From NCBI RefSeq assembly GCF_943734655.1, contig NC_071354.1, positions 7,906,001 through 7,970,000 of the forward strand: 64,000 bases of DNA, read 5' to 3'. Below are positions 43,331-56,084 of the stretch, piece by piece (the stretch's first letter is position 1; every line of letters begins with the position of its first letter). Position numbers and translations under genes: made by a program. The DNA is from Sabethes cyaneus (lineage: Eukaryota > Arthropoda > Insecta > Diptera > Culicidae). Below the pieces are notes generated by a model. The model was not told the origin of the DNA. It made no database searches and worked only from the letters and a program-made list of their open reading frames with translations.

Positions 43331-44040
43331 CAGGCTTCGTTTGAGGCTAAGTATTTATAGAACCCCCTCCCCCCCACCATTCATCCCTCGGTACGGGTCG
43401 CATGACACCTTGGATTAGGGGTTTATCCATTCACGTTTTTACTTTTAGCCATGGATAAAAGCTATTCAACCATTCTCCGTTAGGAGCTTTGGGCCCTCTG
43501 CTCAGGTTCTCAGTATTTTCAGGTTCATCGAACATGCTTCTACCGAGATCCGTCATTTGCAGGCGGAGAGTTTACACTCAGCCTTCGCATGACTGCCCCC
43601 TTCTCTGTCCGCATACGACCCTAGTTTCCGTCGGTTGCCCGGTTTCCACTAAGGAACGTATCCCGGATGGTACCACGAGAAGGTAGAGAGAGGGGTTGCT
43701 AAATAAGAGGCTGTGGAACTTCGTGGTAGTTCTGGAGCGCATTATACAACCATTTACCATCCCACTCGAGTGTTTGATTTGGCACGATTGTAAAATGTAT
43801 TTTGGATCGGTGCTTTCAGGAAATTATGACCACGAATTACAAAAGTTTGAGTCCGTTCAATTATATTGCTCTTCAGCTGATCTGCAAAGCTAAACACTAT
43901 TTACATTTTTACACTCGAACAGCAAACAATCATGGACGTTTCCATAGTAACTCCGGCAGGGTGAACCAGACGCACCTGCAATGGATGTCAAAAGATTGCG
44001 CCCACTTGTGATCAATAACTGCCACTACCGCTCGTGGAAA
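43331..44040. other. Upstream flank of the R1-clade element
   Basis: May include the LINE 5' leader (to about 43400). No exon was recognised beyond it. Confidence 0.3.
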
Positions 44041-44870
44041 GCTGGATAGGAAAAATTTAGGCTAAACTTATCAAGTCTCGAGTCTAAACTGTAAAATCGA
44101 AAGTCTAAAGTCAGGATTTAAAATACGAAAGTCAAATCAAGTGTTAAAAATTAATTGAAAATTGAGAGCTGAAAATTGAAAATTACAAATTGAAAATTGG
44201 AAGATAGGAGATGAAAGATGAAAGATTAAAAATGAAAGATGAAAAATGGAAAAATGAAATATGGAAGATAAAAATGAAAGCGAAAGATAAAAGACTAAAT
44301 CTATAAGACGAAAGATGGAAGCAAAAGGTGAATGATGAAAGATAAAAACTAAAAGATAGACAATAAAAATTAAAAATTATAAATTGAGAATTGAAAATTT
44401 AACAATGAAAAAAGAAAAATGTAAGGTAAAAATTATCAGCCAAACATCAAAACAGAAAAGAATCAAGTTTAAACTGTAAAATCGAAAGTCTTAAGTCACA
44501 ATTCGAAAGTCAAACCAAGTGTTAAATCGGAAATTGAAAATTGAAAATAAGAAATGGAAAATTGCAAAATGAAAATTGAAAATTCAAAATTAAAACTTCA
44601 AAATTGAGAAATGAAAACTGAAACAATCAAAAAGAAAATCAAAAAAACAATCAAATTTCAAAAGTTCAAAAATCAAAAGAATAAAACCAAGCGAAAAAAC
44701 AAAGGTCAAAGGTCAAAAATGAAAAATCAAATGAGGAAAGTTGGAAGTTGAAAAAAAATTTAAAAGTCAAATTCCAAAAATCTAAAATTTAAAGTCAGAA
44801 GTCAATAAATAAGTCAAAGATCAAAAATCAAAAGTTGAAATGAAAATAGAAAATTGAAAACTAAAAGACT
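44041..44870. repeat. Degenerate A-rich simple repeat (GAAAATTGAAAAT / GAAAGATGAAAGAT)
   Basis: About 830 bp built of AAAATTGAAAATTG, GAAAGATGAAAGAT and AAAGTCAAA variants, with a partial larger-scale repetition (TTTAAACTGTAAAATCGAAAGTC near 44085 and again near 44469). It resembles the theme of the repeats at 2650 and 5850. Confidence 0.8.
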
Positions 44871-46119
44871 GTTAGTCGCCGAGTATTTCGATTGGAATTT
44901 ACGAAAAAATGACGCACTAAAATTGGCGAAACTTCAAGCATGTTGTTTGCATCGGCATCGAGAAACGCATCAAGAGAGTAAGCCACGGGGATAAAAGCAT
45001 AGGTACACACAGCACAGAAACCACGAACCGAAAGAAAATGCTGAACAAATCTAACAAAACAAAAGACGGCAGCCAGAATGAATTTGAATGAAAGTCGCAC
45101 TCCCGCACGGCCGCAGCATTGCGGTTGCATTTTGTATTGTTTCAAAGTCCCACACAACAGCAGTTGTTTTGTGTTGTTTACTCTGCCAGTTTGCTAGTTC
45201 CTTCCATATTTGTTCGGTGGATCGTTGCAAAGCAACCAAGCTTTCAATCCACCTAACAGTGAATAAGAACCTGCCTCTCTTATTGGGCTATGTCGTGTAA
45301 AAATTAGGTTACAAAATAAAAGACTACAAAACAACGTAATTTTTTACAAAACACAAAAAGAAAAATTAAAACCTTCCCCCCGGTGTCGTGTGAGACAAAC
45401 AAAACCGAGCCTTGCTGTCCTCGTTATGCTAGTTGTTAACCATAGACCGTCTCGGGCCGGGCTCGGCAGTTAGTGTATTTACGCCGGATAGGTCCTTTTT
45501 GGGAACACGTAACAAGGAGGTCGCAAAGCCATCGCCGCCCGCCGCATAGGAGCAAAGAGTTTAAGGTCGTCGTTTTTCTTTCCGTACATGGTAAAGTCAG
45601 CTTCGCGTTTATGGTCGAAGCAGGCGAAGCAAAAAAAACGAAAGAAAAAAAACAACAGCATGGAAACACCAGCAGAGGGTGAATGAGAAGGTGTACTAAA
45701 ATGAAGATCAGATTACCCACACCACCATGACGGACGGGGGGCTTTTGCGTTTGTGTATGGCTTCTGGCGATCAAACAGCGAACGGCGGCTTTACCTGTCT
45801 GTCTGGATGTGCGTTTATTGCGCATGCAGTCTGCTTTAGGGGTGTTCACAATTTCCGATGGGAAGCTAGATCGAATGCACCGCAGGTGGTGATTGAACAG
45901 CCCCGCGTTTCGTGCTCACACACAACCACACTCGATCTTCTCGGGCACTAAAGGTATGTCGCAAATAGCATAATGGTGCGTACCCGCGATCAAGTACCTG
46001 TGAATGAGTGGAATCGAGTCGAGATTGGCTTCCTTCCGTTCCGTACGATACGGTGCTAGGCCGACGAGAGGTGGCCGAATGGAAAAATGTTAAAGCATAA
46101 AGTTAGTCATTTTAGTTCA
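44871..46119. other. Low-repeat DNA upstream of the candidate leader exon
   Basis: Transposon-poor and of mixed GC content. Could hold the promoter region of the gene whose leader is proposed at 46120-46960. No definite TATA box or exon was identified. Confidence 0.35.
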
Positions 46120-46960
46120 TTATGCCGTGCGATCGCAGCAGGCACCGGAATAGTTGTGTCGTGAAATTCGAGGAAAACAGCCGCGTAGTGTGTAGTGTTC
46201 TGGAGGACGTTACATCCGCTCGAACGGTGGTTCTTGATTGAAGAGAAAAAAGAAGTCGAATCATTAAATGATTTTTGGTGAAAAGTCACAGAAAGAAGAT
46301 CAACAAAAGGAGAGCAACAGAGTAAAAAGAAACTTTCGTCCCTCTATCGAACGGTTTTCGAATTGGGTAAACAATTGAGCGAATTTTGCGGCTTATATTT
46401 GGCCTGATTGATTTGTTTGTTTGCTGAGCAAAGCAAAATTCCGTCAAATATCGCCGCGCTCGCGGATTTGGTGTCGGAGTGTGTGCGAATGCAAAGCCTA
46501 CTATACCAAGCAACAGACTGCTGCACATCAGCCAGTTTATGCACAGTACGATCGGCTTTATAGAGTGTTGCAGTCGTTTTTTTTATCACCCGTTCCCAGC
46601 CCGTTTGTCGTGGCCTCCGCGGGTATCGTTTCGGTAGGGCTTTGCAAGGCCTAGTCAGTGCAGTGCAGCGCAGTGGTGCATCATCCGGACCGAGCCATTC
46701 ATCGTGCCGTTTAGTTAAAGTTTATCGTAACCTCCCGGGATCCCGGGATGTGGAAGTGAGTAGTGCAGTGAGCGAATGCCTACAGTTACCGTCGTGCCCG
46801 GGGGAAGCAACTTGCCTATATGCCGCTGTTTATGTGTCCATAAAGCAGAATAATTTGCCTTCGTTAGTTGTTTGTGCACAAGCTGGAACTCAGACAGGGG
46901 TTCACAGACGCAAGCAAGCAGCACGGCTGTGAATGCTGCGACGAGATTCTTCTATCAACC
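46120..46960 (+). other. Candidate non-coding 5' leader exon of a host gene
   Basis: The stretch is transposon-free, rich in short AGTGCAGTG-, CGAACGG- and AGCAAGCAGC-type words common in insect leaders, and ends TTCTATCAACC followed by GTAAGTATGG, a near-ideal splice donor at 46961. Candidate initiators (TCAGT) occur, e.g. near 46655. Several short upstream open frames are present but none continues to the donor as a long coding exon. The body of the gene would lie beyond 48 kb or outside the window. This is a proposal from splice-site quality and composition only. Confidence 0.35.
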
Positions 46961-48545
46961 GTAAGTATGGTGAACACTTGAAAACTAAACCTCTCGTAAA
47001 GTTAGTCAGTTTAACTGCTTTGCAAACTAGAAATGTAATTTTCTAAATAAAATCATATCATTAAATGAGCGTTTTGCATATCTTTTGCAGAGACTATTGA
47101 TTAAAGAACCAATGGAATTTTTCTTTATTCGTGAGGCTTTCAGCTTAGGGCTGGTTCGTCTCAGAATTTAGTTAAAAGTATTATTTAAAGCAGTAGACCA
47201 TGATGCAGATGGTCGACGCAGAGGTAAACAAATCCATAGCAACTAAAATCAACAATCTCCATTTATTAGAATCTAAATTTTACTGGTGTGCAAAAATTTC
47301 TATTTTCACCGATAACCAAATACCTAGAAGTTAAAATATTAGAAGCTTCGACTTATCAAAGTACGTGCAGGAATGCGTCCTTTAGTACGACCATTCACAC
47401 AAACTGGGTTGCCCGTCAAGCGCTTTGAATGCTTTGCTGGAACTCAGGTATTTATGTACTGCCTTGATATGATTAAAAAGAAATTTGCTATCTAGAATTA
47501 AAAATCTCATTTGATTGTCTGAAAGGCGGAACGTCTTATATGTTGCCGGCAGGCAAACGAATTAAAAAGGAAATAAACAAAAGCCTTCATATTTCTACGA
47601 TCTGTGCTGTGCTGGACGTTGTGTTGTATTACTGCAAAAGTAATGCCAATAAAAGTGTCCAAGGAAGGAAGGCAAGGATCATTCGCCGGGTGGTTTTGTT
47701 TTGAAAGCAAACCTGGAAGAAGTGTGAGACAGGTGACCAACAGCATAGCACAGCGCTAACATGATACATGAGCATAACTAACCTTAACGACGTAATCACG
47801 CACACAATACACAGCATAAAACGGATTTATGATCTTGCTTGCGTTGCTAAGGCTAATCAAGAAAGCTTTAATTGTAGGATTTATCGGTGGCCATTGACTG
47901 ATTAATAATCATCATCACCTTATGATAACTTGATGTAAGCTGATGAGGATAAGATTTGCTGCTGCGAGCGGAACACTTAATTAGCGAATGAAACAAGTGT
48001 TAAATCTGAATAGATCCAACTAGTACATCCAAGAGATCCAACAGTACATTGCTTCACTTTGTGTTTTCTTTTTATAAGGGTCTATAATTTTAAAATGCAT
48101 CGTCAAATATTAGCTGTAAATCAATCCTCTTAACTGATGCGCAAAGTCAATCCTAAAATACACAATTTATTGCGATTCTTTCATAGACATTCGATGCTCA
48201 AAGATCGTTAATTCAGAGGCAAAAATATCTAGTTCATTTCATGCTCAGTTATTTAGGTTGGCGCCACTGCACAGCCATGCCGTTGCCTAGGTTACCTGTC
48301 AACAAACGACTGCTGTGGAGTCGCAATTGCAATCGAAATTAATTGTAGTTTTTCTATAAATTCAAGAGAACACTACCTGTAGACAAAATCATCATCATTT
48401 CTTTCTAAAAAGCAACTCAAGCAGTAATTCAGCATTTTTAAAGCTTCTAGTTTTCTTTTTTGAGAGTATCTCAGTATTAGTGAAATTTATTACAATAAGT
48501 AATACAATTTATAGAATGCAATGCTTAGCGCTTTGAACTGCGAAG
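46961..48545. other. AT-rich, possibly intronic
   Basis: No exon or element ends recognised. If the donor at 46961 is used this is intron. Confidence 0.3.
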
Positions 48546-48589
48546 TCTTCTTTGCTGCTAGTAGGTTTGACCTAATTTTTGTTTTTATG

Positions 48590-48785
48590 GTATCAAAGGT
48601 TCAAAGGTACATTACTACCAGCCAGCCACATGCCATGGCGGGTGTTGTGGGTTCGAATCCGGTAATAATCTCAGGTTATAGCTTGGTTCGACTCAGGCAC
48701 CTTCCAGCATTGGACAAAAGGTAGGAGTCACAACGACTGCTTGTTAAGCGTCGCTTCTAATAACCCTCTCACCTTTCGGCTCTTT
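48590..48785 (+). mobile_element. tRNA-derived SINE-like element
   Basis: Contains a polymerase III B-box-like GGGTTCGAATCC at 48649-48660, preceded by an ATGCCATGGCGGGTGTTGTG stem-like segment. It is followed by a body (GACTCAGGCACCTTCCAGCA then TTGGACAAAAGGTAGGAGTC) and a tail CTAATAACCCTCTCACCTTT of the sort seen in mosquito SINEs. It does not fold as a complete tRNA with an acceptor stem, so it is not called a tRNA gene. Confidence 0.5.
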
Positions 48786-48899
48786 CTTCTTCACTCTAAA
48801 ATTTTCATTACCTTCTTCTACTGTCCCTTCATCAATTGTAAAAGAAATACCGTTTCAAAAAATATTAATATTTGTATTTCTGTGATGGTTTCCTGTAGC

Positions 48900-51800
48900 T
48901 ATGTGAGTATGTTGGTAAGCGGGAAATGGAAGATAGAGAGAAATGGGCCGAGGGAGAGAGAGAGAGAGACCTGCGACGGGAGATCCGAGTGATGGAGATC
49001 AGAGTGAAAATCGATGAGCTCTATGAGTTCGTTATGAACAGGCATAACGTCCACACACAGATCAAGCAGTTGGTGGCGAGCATTAAATCTGCTAAAACTA
49101 CAGTTGAGCGCGAGCACATGAAACGCGAAGCTACAGCTTTGGCTGCTGAAAACGCACTTAGCCAAGCTACGAAGAAGTATCAGAGACGCCGAAAACAACT
49201 CCGATAGTGAATTCTCGCGCGAACAAAAGGAAGAGGGAAACGCTTGGTGAGGAAGAGGAGCAAAAAAAGGCTAAGAATGAAGAGGAAGACAATACGGATC
49301 AAGGCGAATGTAGCGGATGGCGTACCGTCGTAAGCCACAAGGAGAAGATGAAGCAGAAACAAAATGGAGGAAGGAATGGCGAGCAGACGAAGCCTAGGCC
49401 TCGGCGGGAGAGGATTAAGGGTAATGCAGCGATCCTCCGAAAAGTCAGAGACGCCCCGGAATTGAAGGAACTCGAAGAAAAAGTGGTAAGAACCAGGCGA
49501 ACCCAAAAGGGAGAGATGCTTTTTGAGCTGAAAAAGGATCCATCGGTTAAGAGCGCGGCTTTCAAGGATCTTGATGCCAAAGCACTTGAAGACGAAGCGA
49601 ACTTGAAAGCGCTTTCCCAAGAATCCGTGATCAAGTGCAGGAACCTAGACGGGATCACGCGACAGAACAGGAGTTAAGGAATGCGCTGAAGGTACAGTGC
49701 GAATTGGGCGACGAACCGATGGTAATTCGGCTCAGGAAGGCATATGGCGGAACGCAGACGGCGACGATTCGTCTCTCAGCGGTAGCAGCGCCCAAGCAAC
49801 TGATGAAGGGCAAAATTAAAGTTGGGTGGTCAGTGTGCCTGTTGAAAGCTATGCCTCGCGTGGTCAAGGAAATGGAGCGATGCTTCAAGTGCTGGGGCTT
49901 CGGACACCAGGCGCGAAACTGTCAAGGCCCGGATAGATCCAGATCGTATCGGAATGCAGCGAGAATGGCCATTTTGCAAGCGACTGCGCAACCAGTGATG
50001 CAGGTGATCCAGATTAATCTCAATCATTGCAAAGCAGCACAGCAACTGTTGACGCAGTCGACAACGGAATCGTTGTGTAACGTCGCAATAATTGCAGAGC
50101 CGTACTGAATTCTCCCCGGCAACGGTAACTGGGCAGCCGGCAGAGCAGTGATGGCTCCGTTAAAGGCAATGGGTAAGTTTCCCTTGGAGGAAGTGCTATC
50201 AAACTCACAAGATTTCGCCTCCAAAATGGATCATGGAGCAATTCAACCAGATGCTAGACGCGCTGACCGAGAAACTCATCAGGCGAAGGCCGATCAACAA
50301 TGCGGGAGATTGCAACGCTTGGACTGTGGAGTGGCCTTTGGCAAAGGTAGATGTGGTGCTGTTGAACGAAGCACTTTTTATAAAGACGGACGCGAATCCA
50401 TCATCGATGTAACTTTCGGCAGTCCGTCCGGTTATAGCAATAGTGATCAAGCGATCCGGTACAGCATCGACCGGCAGAACTCGGCGGTTATACAAAGAGT
50501 TAGGACCTACGAGCGGAAGTGCAAGATGACGGCCTTTGACAGAGATCTTATCGTCGGGGCAGTCCGGGTGGACTGCAAAAGATTTTGAGTACGAACGATA
50601 TGCTACTATGTCCATTAAACTAGAGCCAAGAAACGAGCGGCACCCAGCTTATTGATGGAATGACAGCTAGCAAGCTTTGCGCTACCTGTCTCAGACCCAG
50701 ATGATGCGCCCAGAGGGTTAGAACTGCAGCAGATTGGGAAGAGCGTAGCGCGGTGCTCATTGCATTGAAACGTGAACGTGAGATAAAGCGAAGGAAACAT
50801 AACTGCTTCAAGGAGCTCTACCGAGAAGCTCAGGTCAACCCCTAGGGTGACGGGACAACTAAAGAGATCTGCCCGGATAAGCTGAAGGCTATCGCGGAAG
50901 GATTTTTTCCGACGCACGGCCCTATAATGTGGCTACCAACACCCAATGGTGCAGAAGAGAGGGACAATGCTGACGGTCTTCAAGTCTCTAACAATAAGAT
51001 AGTAGCAGCGGCTAAAAGACTAAAAACCAAGAAGGTGCCCGGATTGGATGGAAACTCCAGAAGCTAGTGCTAGAACCGAAGCCAGGAAAACCTCCAGGGG
51101 ATCCAGCATCGTATAGGCCGATATGTCTGCTGGATACATGCGGAAAACTCCTGGAGAGGTAAACGGAAGATGACCATGGTCTGTCGGACATGCAGTTCGG
51201 GTTGGTTCCGGAGAGAGAAGTAGATGCTATCTGGTCCATAGTCGAGCGAGCCAAGAGGTCGTCAAGAATAGAAACGAAGAACTGGTCGTTTTTGCGCTTT
51301 TGTAACAATCGACGTAAAAATGCCTCGAACAGAGCTAGTTTGAAGGCCATTGCCGGGTCGCTGCATAGAATGTAGGTCCCGGAATATCTATGCAGAATTC
51401 TGAAGACGATCTACAAGACCGCCAAGGAGAGTAAGACAATGAACATTACGTCGGGAGTACCGCAAGGCTCCATCCTCGGACCTACACTCTGGAACGGGAT
51501 GTACAATGGTGTACTGACTGTGAGGCTGCCCAGGGGTGCCGTGATCGTCGGTTTTACGGACGACATCGTGTTAACGGTGATCGGCGAGACACTGGAAGAG
51601 GTGGAAATGCTGGTGACAGGGGCATTTGGAAAGATCGAGAACTGGCTGCAGGGGGCAAAGCTACAAATTGCTCTCATAAAACGGAAACGGCGAACGGTTG
51701 AGCTTCAACAGCCATGTCGACTACGCTTGTGAAAGGACGGCGAAGGTTGTCATCCAGGTCCAGCCTGCGTGATGCAAACAACTGAACTCACACGAAGCTG

Positions 51801-52460
51801 AACACTACGTACCGGTTCATGGCCGTGAGAGTTGCCATTACGTACAGAACAATATCGTCGGAGGCAGTATGCGTAATCACTGGAATGATACCCATAGGCA
51901 TAATGCTTGTTGAATATAACGGGTGTTACGGACGAAAAAGCAACAGAGGAGCTCGAAAGTTAATAAGGGATCGTTGTTAGCCAATTGGCAACAAGACTGG
52001 GACACGGCGGAGAACGGTAGATGGATGTACCGACTTATCCAGTTATGTCGACCTGGTTGAACAGGAAACATGGATAAGTCGGCTTTCATCTGACTCAGTT
52101 CCTGTCGGGTCATGGTTGCTTCAGGCAATATCTACACCGATTCGGGTTCACCGCGACACCAGTATGTCCGGAATGCATATGGACGGTAGAAAGAGCGGAC
52201 CACGTGGTCTTCGAATGTCCAAGTCCACGCCATCGTTAAGAGGTATGACGAGCACGACGGAACAGTACCAATTTTGTACAGAAACCTCGTGAGAGTGGCC
52301 CGGAGAGGCCAAATTCACGATGTAGGATGTCCTGAAACGATTTGAAAAACGTCTGACCATCGGTAGAAATCCCGGAAACCGCTAGAAAGCAAACGTAGCT
52401 GATTCTAAAACTCATTGCCACTCATGTTGTGATTTTTTATAACGGGACGGAATCGGGGGT
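48900..52460 (+). mobile_element. R1-clade LINE copy 1 (ORF1 and ORF2 remains)
   Basis: Forward frames give an ORF1 with a coiled-coil start (MEDREKWAEGERERDLRREI), a lysine/glutamate-rich middle, DAKALEDEANLKALSQES, VIRLRKAYGGTQTATIRLSA and a CCHC knuckle (CFKCWGFGHQARNC). ORF2 pieces follow: VIQINLNHCKAAQQLLTQST, a shortened endonuclease (SIIDVTFGSPSG), DTCGKLLE, VPQGSILGPTLWNGMYNGVL and IVGFTDDIVLTVIGETLEEV (RT, FADD changed to FTDD), then MPIGIML-like and WISRL-SD-VP-GSWLLQA pieces of the C-terminus with cysteine motif PxCPEC. There are many frameshifts and internal deletions. It is related to the minus-strand element at 39.5-43.3 kb. Confidence 0.82.
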
Positions 52461-52624
52461 CTCAGAATCCTATGGTTAGCAGGGAAAAGGAAAGGTTTAA
52501 GAAATTTCAACGCACAAAATTGTACCGGACCGTAATGCGAAGCAAAATCTGGAGCGGAAATGAAGGAACGCTCAAGGAAGCACTACTAGAATTCTCTGAT
52601 GAAATACGACTGCGTCGTTATGTT

Positions 52625-52762
52625 ATTGTCATGAGATTTAGTACGCAAAGTTGTTTTCCTACAAAATCCTGGGTGTCCTGGAAGACATTACAAGGTAATT
52701 ATTTCTTTACCTTTATAAAACTAGAAGAAAAAGTTATACAATAGAAACAGTAAATATTGCGA
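52625..52762. repeat. 140-bp dispersed repeat, copy 1 (shared with 60885-61045)
   Basis: Nearly identical blocks in both copies: TTTAGTACGCAAAG, GTTTTCCTACAAAAT, TCCTGGAAG-CATTACAAGG and TTTCTTTACCTTTATAAAAC, then TAGAAGAAAAAGTT and ACAATAGAAACAGTAAATAT ending TGCGAA. The other copy has an extra 20-25 bp (TTTTATACCTCGTTCGATCG) in the middle. The sharp common end at TGCGAA suggests an element border. Confidence 0.8.
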
Positions 52763-55060
52763 AATTGGAAATTGCACTGTTCAACGAAGGTACCGTTAGC
52801 ACCTTTCGTAAAGACGGTCACGAATCCATCATTGATGTCACGTTTGGCAGTCCATCCCTGATGCCGAACATAAATTGGAGGGTCTGCGAAGGGCATACCC
52901 AGGCAATTAAATATAGTATCGGCCGGCGAAATCCGGCGATAAGACAGACAGCTAGAACCGATGAGCGGAAGTGGAAGACAACGGCTTTTGACAGGGATCT
53001 TTTCGTCGAGGCACTCCGAGTGGACGGTGGAAGATCGATCTTGAATGAGAACGAGTTGACAGATATACTGGTCAAGGCATGTGATGCTACCATGCCCAGA
53101 AAACAGGAACCTTATTGGTGGAATGCAGCAATTAGCAACCTTCGTGCTGGTTGTCTCAGAGCCAGAAGACGCCTCCAAAAAGCCAGAACTGTAGCAGATC
53201 GGGAAAAGCGTAGCGCGGCGTTTAGAGTGGCCCGGGGCTGCATTGAAACGGGAGATAAAACAAAGCAAACGCAACTGCTGCAAGGAGCTGTGCCGAGAAG
53301 CTGACGCCAACCTCTGGCGTGACGCGTACCGAATCGTTATGACGAAAGTAAAAGGTCCTACAACAATTAGGGAGTTGTGTCCGAATAAGCTGAAGGCTAT
53401 CGTGGAGGGACTCTTTCCGACGCACGCCTCTACGATGTGGCCAACAACACCGTACGGTTCAGAAGAGAGGGCTAGCGCTGATGGTCTGCAAGTCTTCATC
53501 GATGAAATAGTGGCAGTGGCAAGACACCTAAGAAGAAGAAGACCCCTGGTCTTGAAGGGATTCCTAACGTGGCTCTTAAGGTCGATATGTCTGCTGGATA
53601 CGTGCGGAAAACTCCTGGAAAGGATAATCCTGCATAGGCTTACGAGGCATACAGAAAGGGAACACGGTCTGTCAAACATGCAGTTTGGGTTCCGGAAAGG
53701 GAAGTCCACGGTGGATGCTATTCGGACAGTGATCGAGTGAGCCGAGAAGTCGTCCAAACAGAGGCGAAGAGGAGATCGTTTTTGCGCCGTTGTAACGATC
53801 GACGTAAAAACGCCTTCAACAGTGCCAGTTGGGAGGTTATCGTGAGGTGACCGTGAGGAGATGGAAGTCATGACGGTCGCCATCTCTGGATCGGTACATA
53901 TCTCGACAGGTGCAAGCAAAGTGTACGGTGAAGGAGCATGTATTGGCATCAAGGATGGCAGAACCCTGCAAGGGTGCCTGTGAAGAAGTGGACGTTAAGA
54001 CGGTCGCCATCTCCGGATCGGTGTGTACAGACACAGCATCACCATTCCCCCACTAGCAGTGGCTTGAAGACCAAGAAGGCGCCCGGTCCGGATAGAATTC
54101 CTAACGTGGTCATAAAGGCAGCGATACAAGCGTCCTCGGACATGTTCAGGACAGTGCTGCAGAAATAGTCTTTAGTTTCTCACACAAATGGAAGATCCAA
54201 AAGCTGGTGCTATTGCCAAAGCCAGGGAAACCAGCCAGGGAATCGGCGTCGTATAGCCCGATATGTCTGCTGGATACATGCGGAAAACTCCTGGGAGGGA
54301 AGTCTACTGTTGATGCTATCCGGATAATAGTCGAGCGAGCCGCGAAGTCGATTGTTTTTGCACCGTCGATAGTCATAAAAAACGCCTTTAACAGCGCTAG
54401 CTGGAAGGCCATTGCCAAGTCACTGGATAGAATGCAGGTGCCGGAATATCTATGCAGAATGCGGAAGCATTACTTCCAGAATCTGGTGCTTGTAAGGCAC
54501 TACGTACCAAGCCGAATCGCGCAAAGTTGAATATTAGGTACATTCTGGATCATAACCGTAAAAATTTCCAGTGCGTACAGAACAATGTCGTCAGAGGCAG
54601 TATGCGTTATCACTGACGCGACTCCCATCGGCATTATGCTCGTGGAAGATGACGACTGTTACGGGCAAAGAAACACCAGAAGCCAGCAAGGGAGGAGTCG
54701 TTGGACAAATGGTCCTATGGAGCCTAGTAGAACAGGAAACTTGCTGAAGTCGGCTTCCACTTGACCCAGGACCACGGCTGCTTCAGACACCGGTTTGGAT
54801 ACCCCGGGAGCGACACCAGCTTGGCCGAAATGCAGGGAGACGGTAGAATCAGCCGAGCACGTGTTCTTCGAATGTCCAAGTTTTGCCGTGATACGAAGCA
54901 AGTTACCACGTATGGTGACGAACCACGAGGTGTGACGAACACGACGGAGTAGCACCAGAGCAGTTTGGACAGAAACCCGGTAAGGGTGGCCCCGAGAGGT
55001 TGGAAGGCATGTTCGTCGTTACTTCCCGCACTGCAATGATTTGGAGAACGTAGCCGTCAG
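52763..55060 (+). mobile_element. R1-clade LINE copy 2 (5'-truncated, rearranged)
   Basis: Starts inside the endonuclease (HESIIDVTFGSPSLMPNINW) and continues ACDATMPRK, YWWNAAISNLRAGCLRAR, ELCPNKLKAIVEGLFPTHAS and RT (SICLLDTCGKLLERIILHRL; FGFRKGKSTVDAIRTVIE). At about 53830-54050 the RT is interrupted, then a second partial RT pass begins (TKKAPGPDRIPNVVIKAAIQ; SICLLDTCGKLL-like; KSTVDAIRIIVERA), so either two truncated copies or a duplication are joined. The C-terminal GHGCFR-like and cysteine-rich segments follow to about 54960. All parts are on the same strand as copy 1 and clearly related to it. The 417-codon open frame on the opposite strand is antisense to this RT and is not a gene. 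Confidence 0.8.
53830..54050. repeat. Insert with a 127-bp direct duplication
   Basis: GACGGTCGCCATCTCTGGATCGGT at 53872-53895 recurs with one mismatch at 53999-54022, with similar flanks (GTGAGGAGATGGAAGTCAT / GTGAAGAAGTGGACGTTAA), giving a period of 127 bp. It sits between two RT segments and might be an R1-type leader with tandem repeats. Confidence 0.6.
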
Positions 55061-55129
55061 TAGCCTAGTAGCCACCCCGGCTCATCCTGTTTCAAGCAGT
55101 CCACTTCATTCAACTCGATCTTGGGCCAC

Positions 55130-55445
55130 TCATCCCAGTCGTCTCAGAAGTTGTAACTCACTTTCAACCTGGTCGAGCTATCTTGTACGTTGAGCCCCCC
55201 TGTTCCTGGTGCCGGTGCAGTGGTTGGGGAGAATTGTTTTCGTCACACTGTATGTCATCCGGCATCCTAACGACTTGTCCGGCACACCGATATGAATCTC
55301 TCCAAACAGTACCTGCAGCTCGTGATTCATACGTCTCCGCCACTCTCCGCTTTCAGTTTGTACTCCGCCAAGTATCATCAACAAAAGTACCAGAACGAAA
55401 ATAATTCTGCAACAGATAGCGAAACAGACGTGGACGAGGTCCTGT
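55130..55445 (-). mobile_element. RTE-clade LINE 3' fragment
   Basis: The reverse strand reads ILGGVQTESGEWRRRMNHEL followed by QVLFGE, matching the C-terminal FGGVQENGVWRRRMNHELVQLYGE region of JAM1-like elements. Only this tail is present. Confidence 0.75.
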
Positions 55446-56060
55446 GAAATTATTATGAACATATACGAGTAATAAAACCCTGATAACTTACTAAAACCAG
55501 CATATATGTATGTAATTCATAATTGAAACAACCAAAAAGCCCTACCAGACCCGGCCGAGATTTTTGGCACATTTATACTATATTCTATGGCGGTTCAAGC
55601 GATGCTAACTTTAGCTGCCAGTAGGTGCCTATTTACGAAAATTACTTGTAAAAAACGGTTAAATTTATGCTTTAAATCAATTTTTAAAGCAAATAAAGCA
55701 ACATATGATACAGTGGTTTACGGATTTTATCTACCCATCCGAAAATTTTTGTTAGATATATTTGGAAAGTAGACAAATCTGGGGAAAAATAAATTGCTGC
55801 AAAATAATTTAAATGAACAAAAAATATTGTTAATATTGATCATTTTCTTCAATTATGTATTATTTTAACGTAATTTTAAACATAGGGCTCATTTTGTTCA
55901 TATCAATCATTAGCCATAATGCATATCAACACAGCAATATTATGAAAAAAGACATATCGAAATTCAAAATTGCTCCGATTTTATTCAAATTTTGTGTAAT
56001 TATTCCTTTGCAGTAAATTTGAGATCCAAATTTTTATTTGGTACTTGGGGCTCTCTTTTC
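55446..56060. other. AT-rich intergenic DNA
   Basis: No exon or element ends recognised. Confidence 0.4.
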
Positions 56061-56084
56061 TGAGTCAGTGTGGTCCCAACAGTT

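Noticed and set aside
48590..48670. tRNA gene at the GGGTTCGAATCC motif
   Set aside because: No seven-base acceptor stem or anticodon arm at correct spacing; the flanking body fits a SINE.
52699..53952. 417-codon reverse open frame
   Set aside because: Antisense to the R1-clade endonuclease and RT, whose motifs read clearly on the plus strand.
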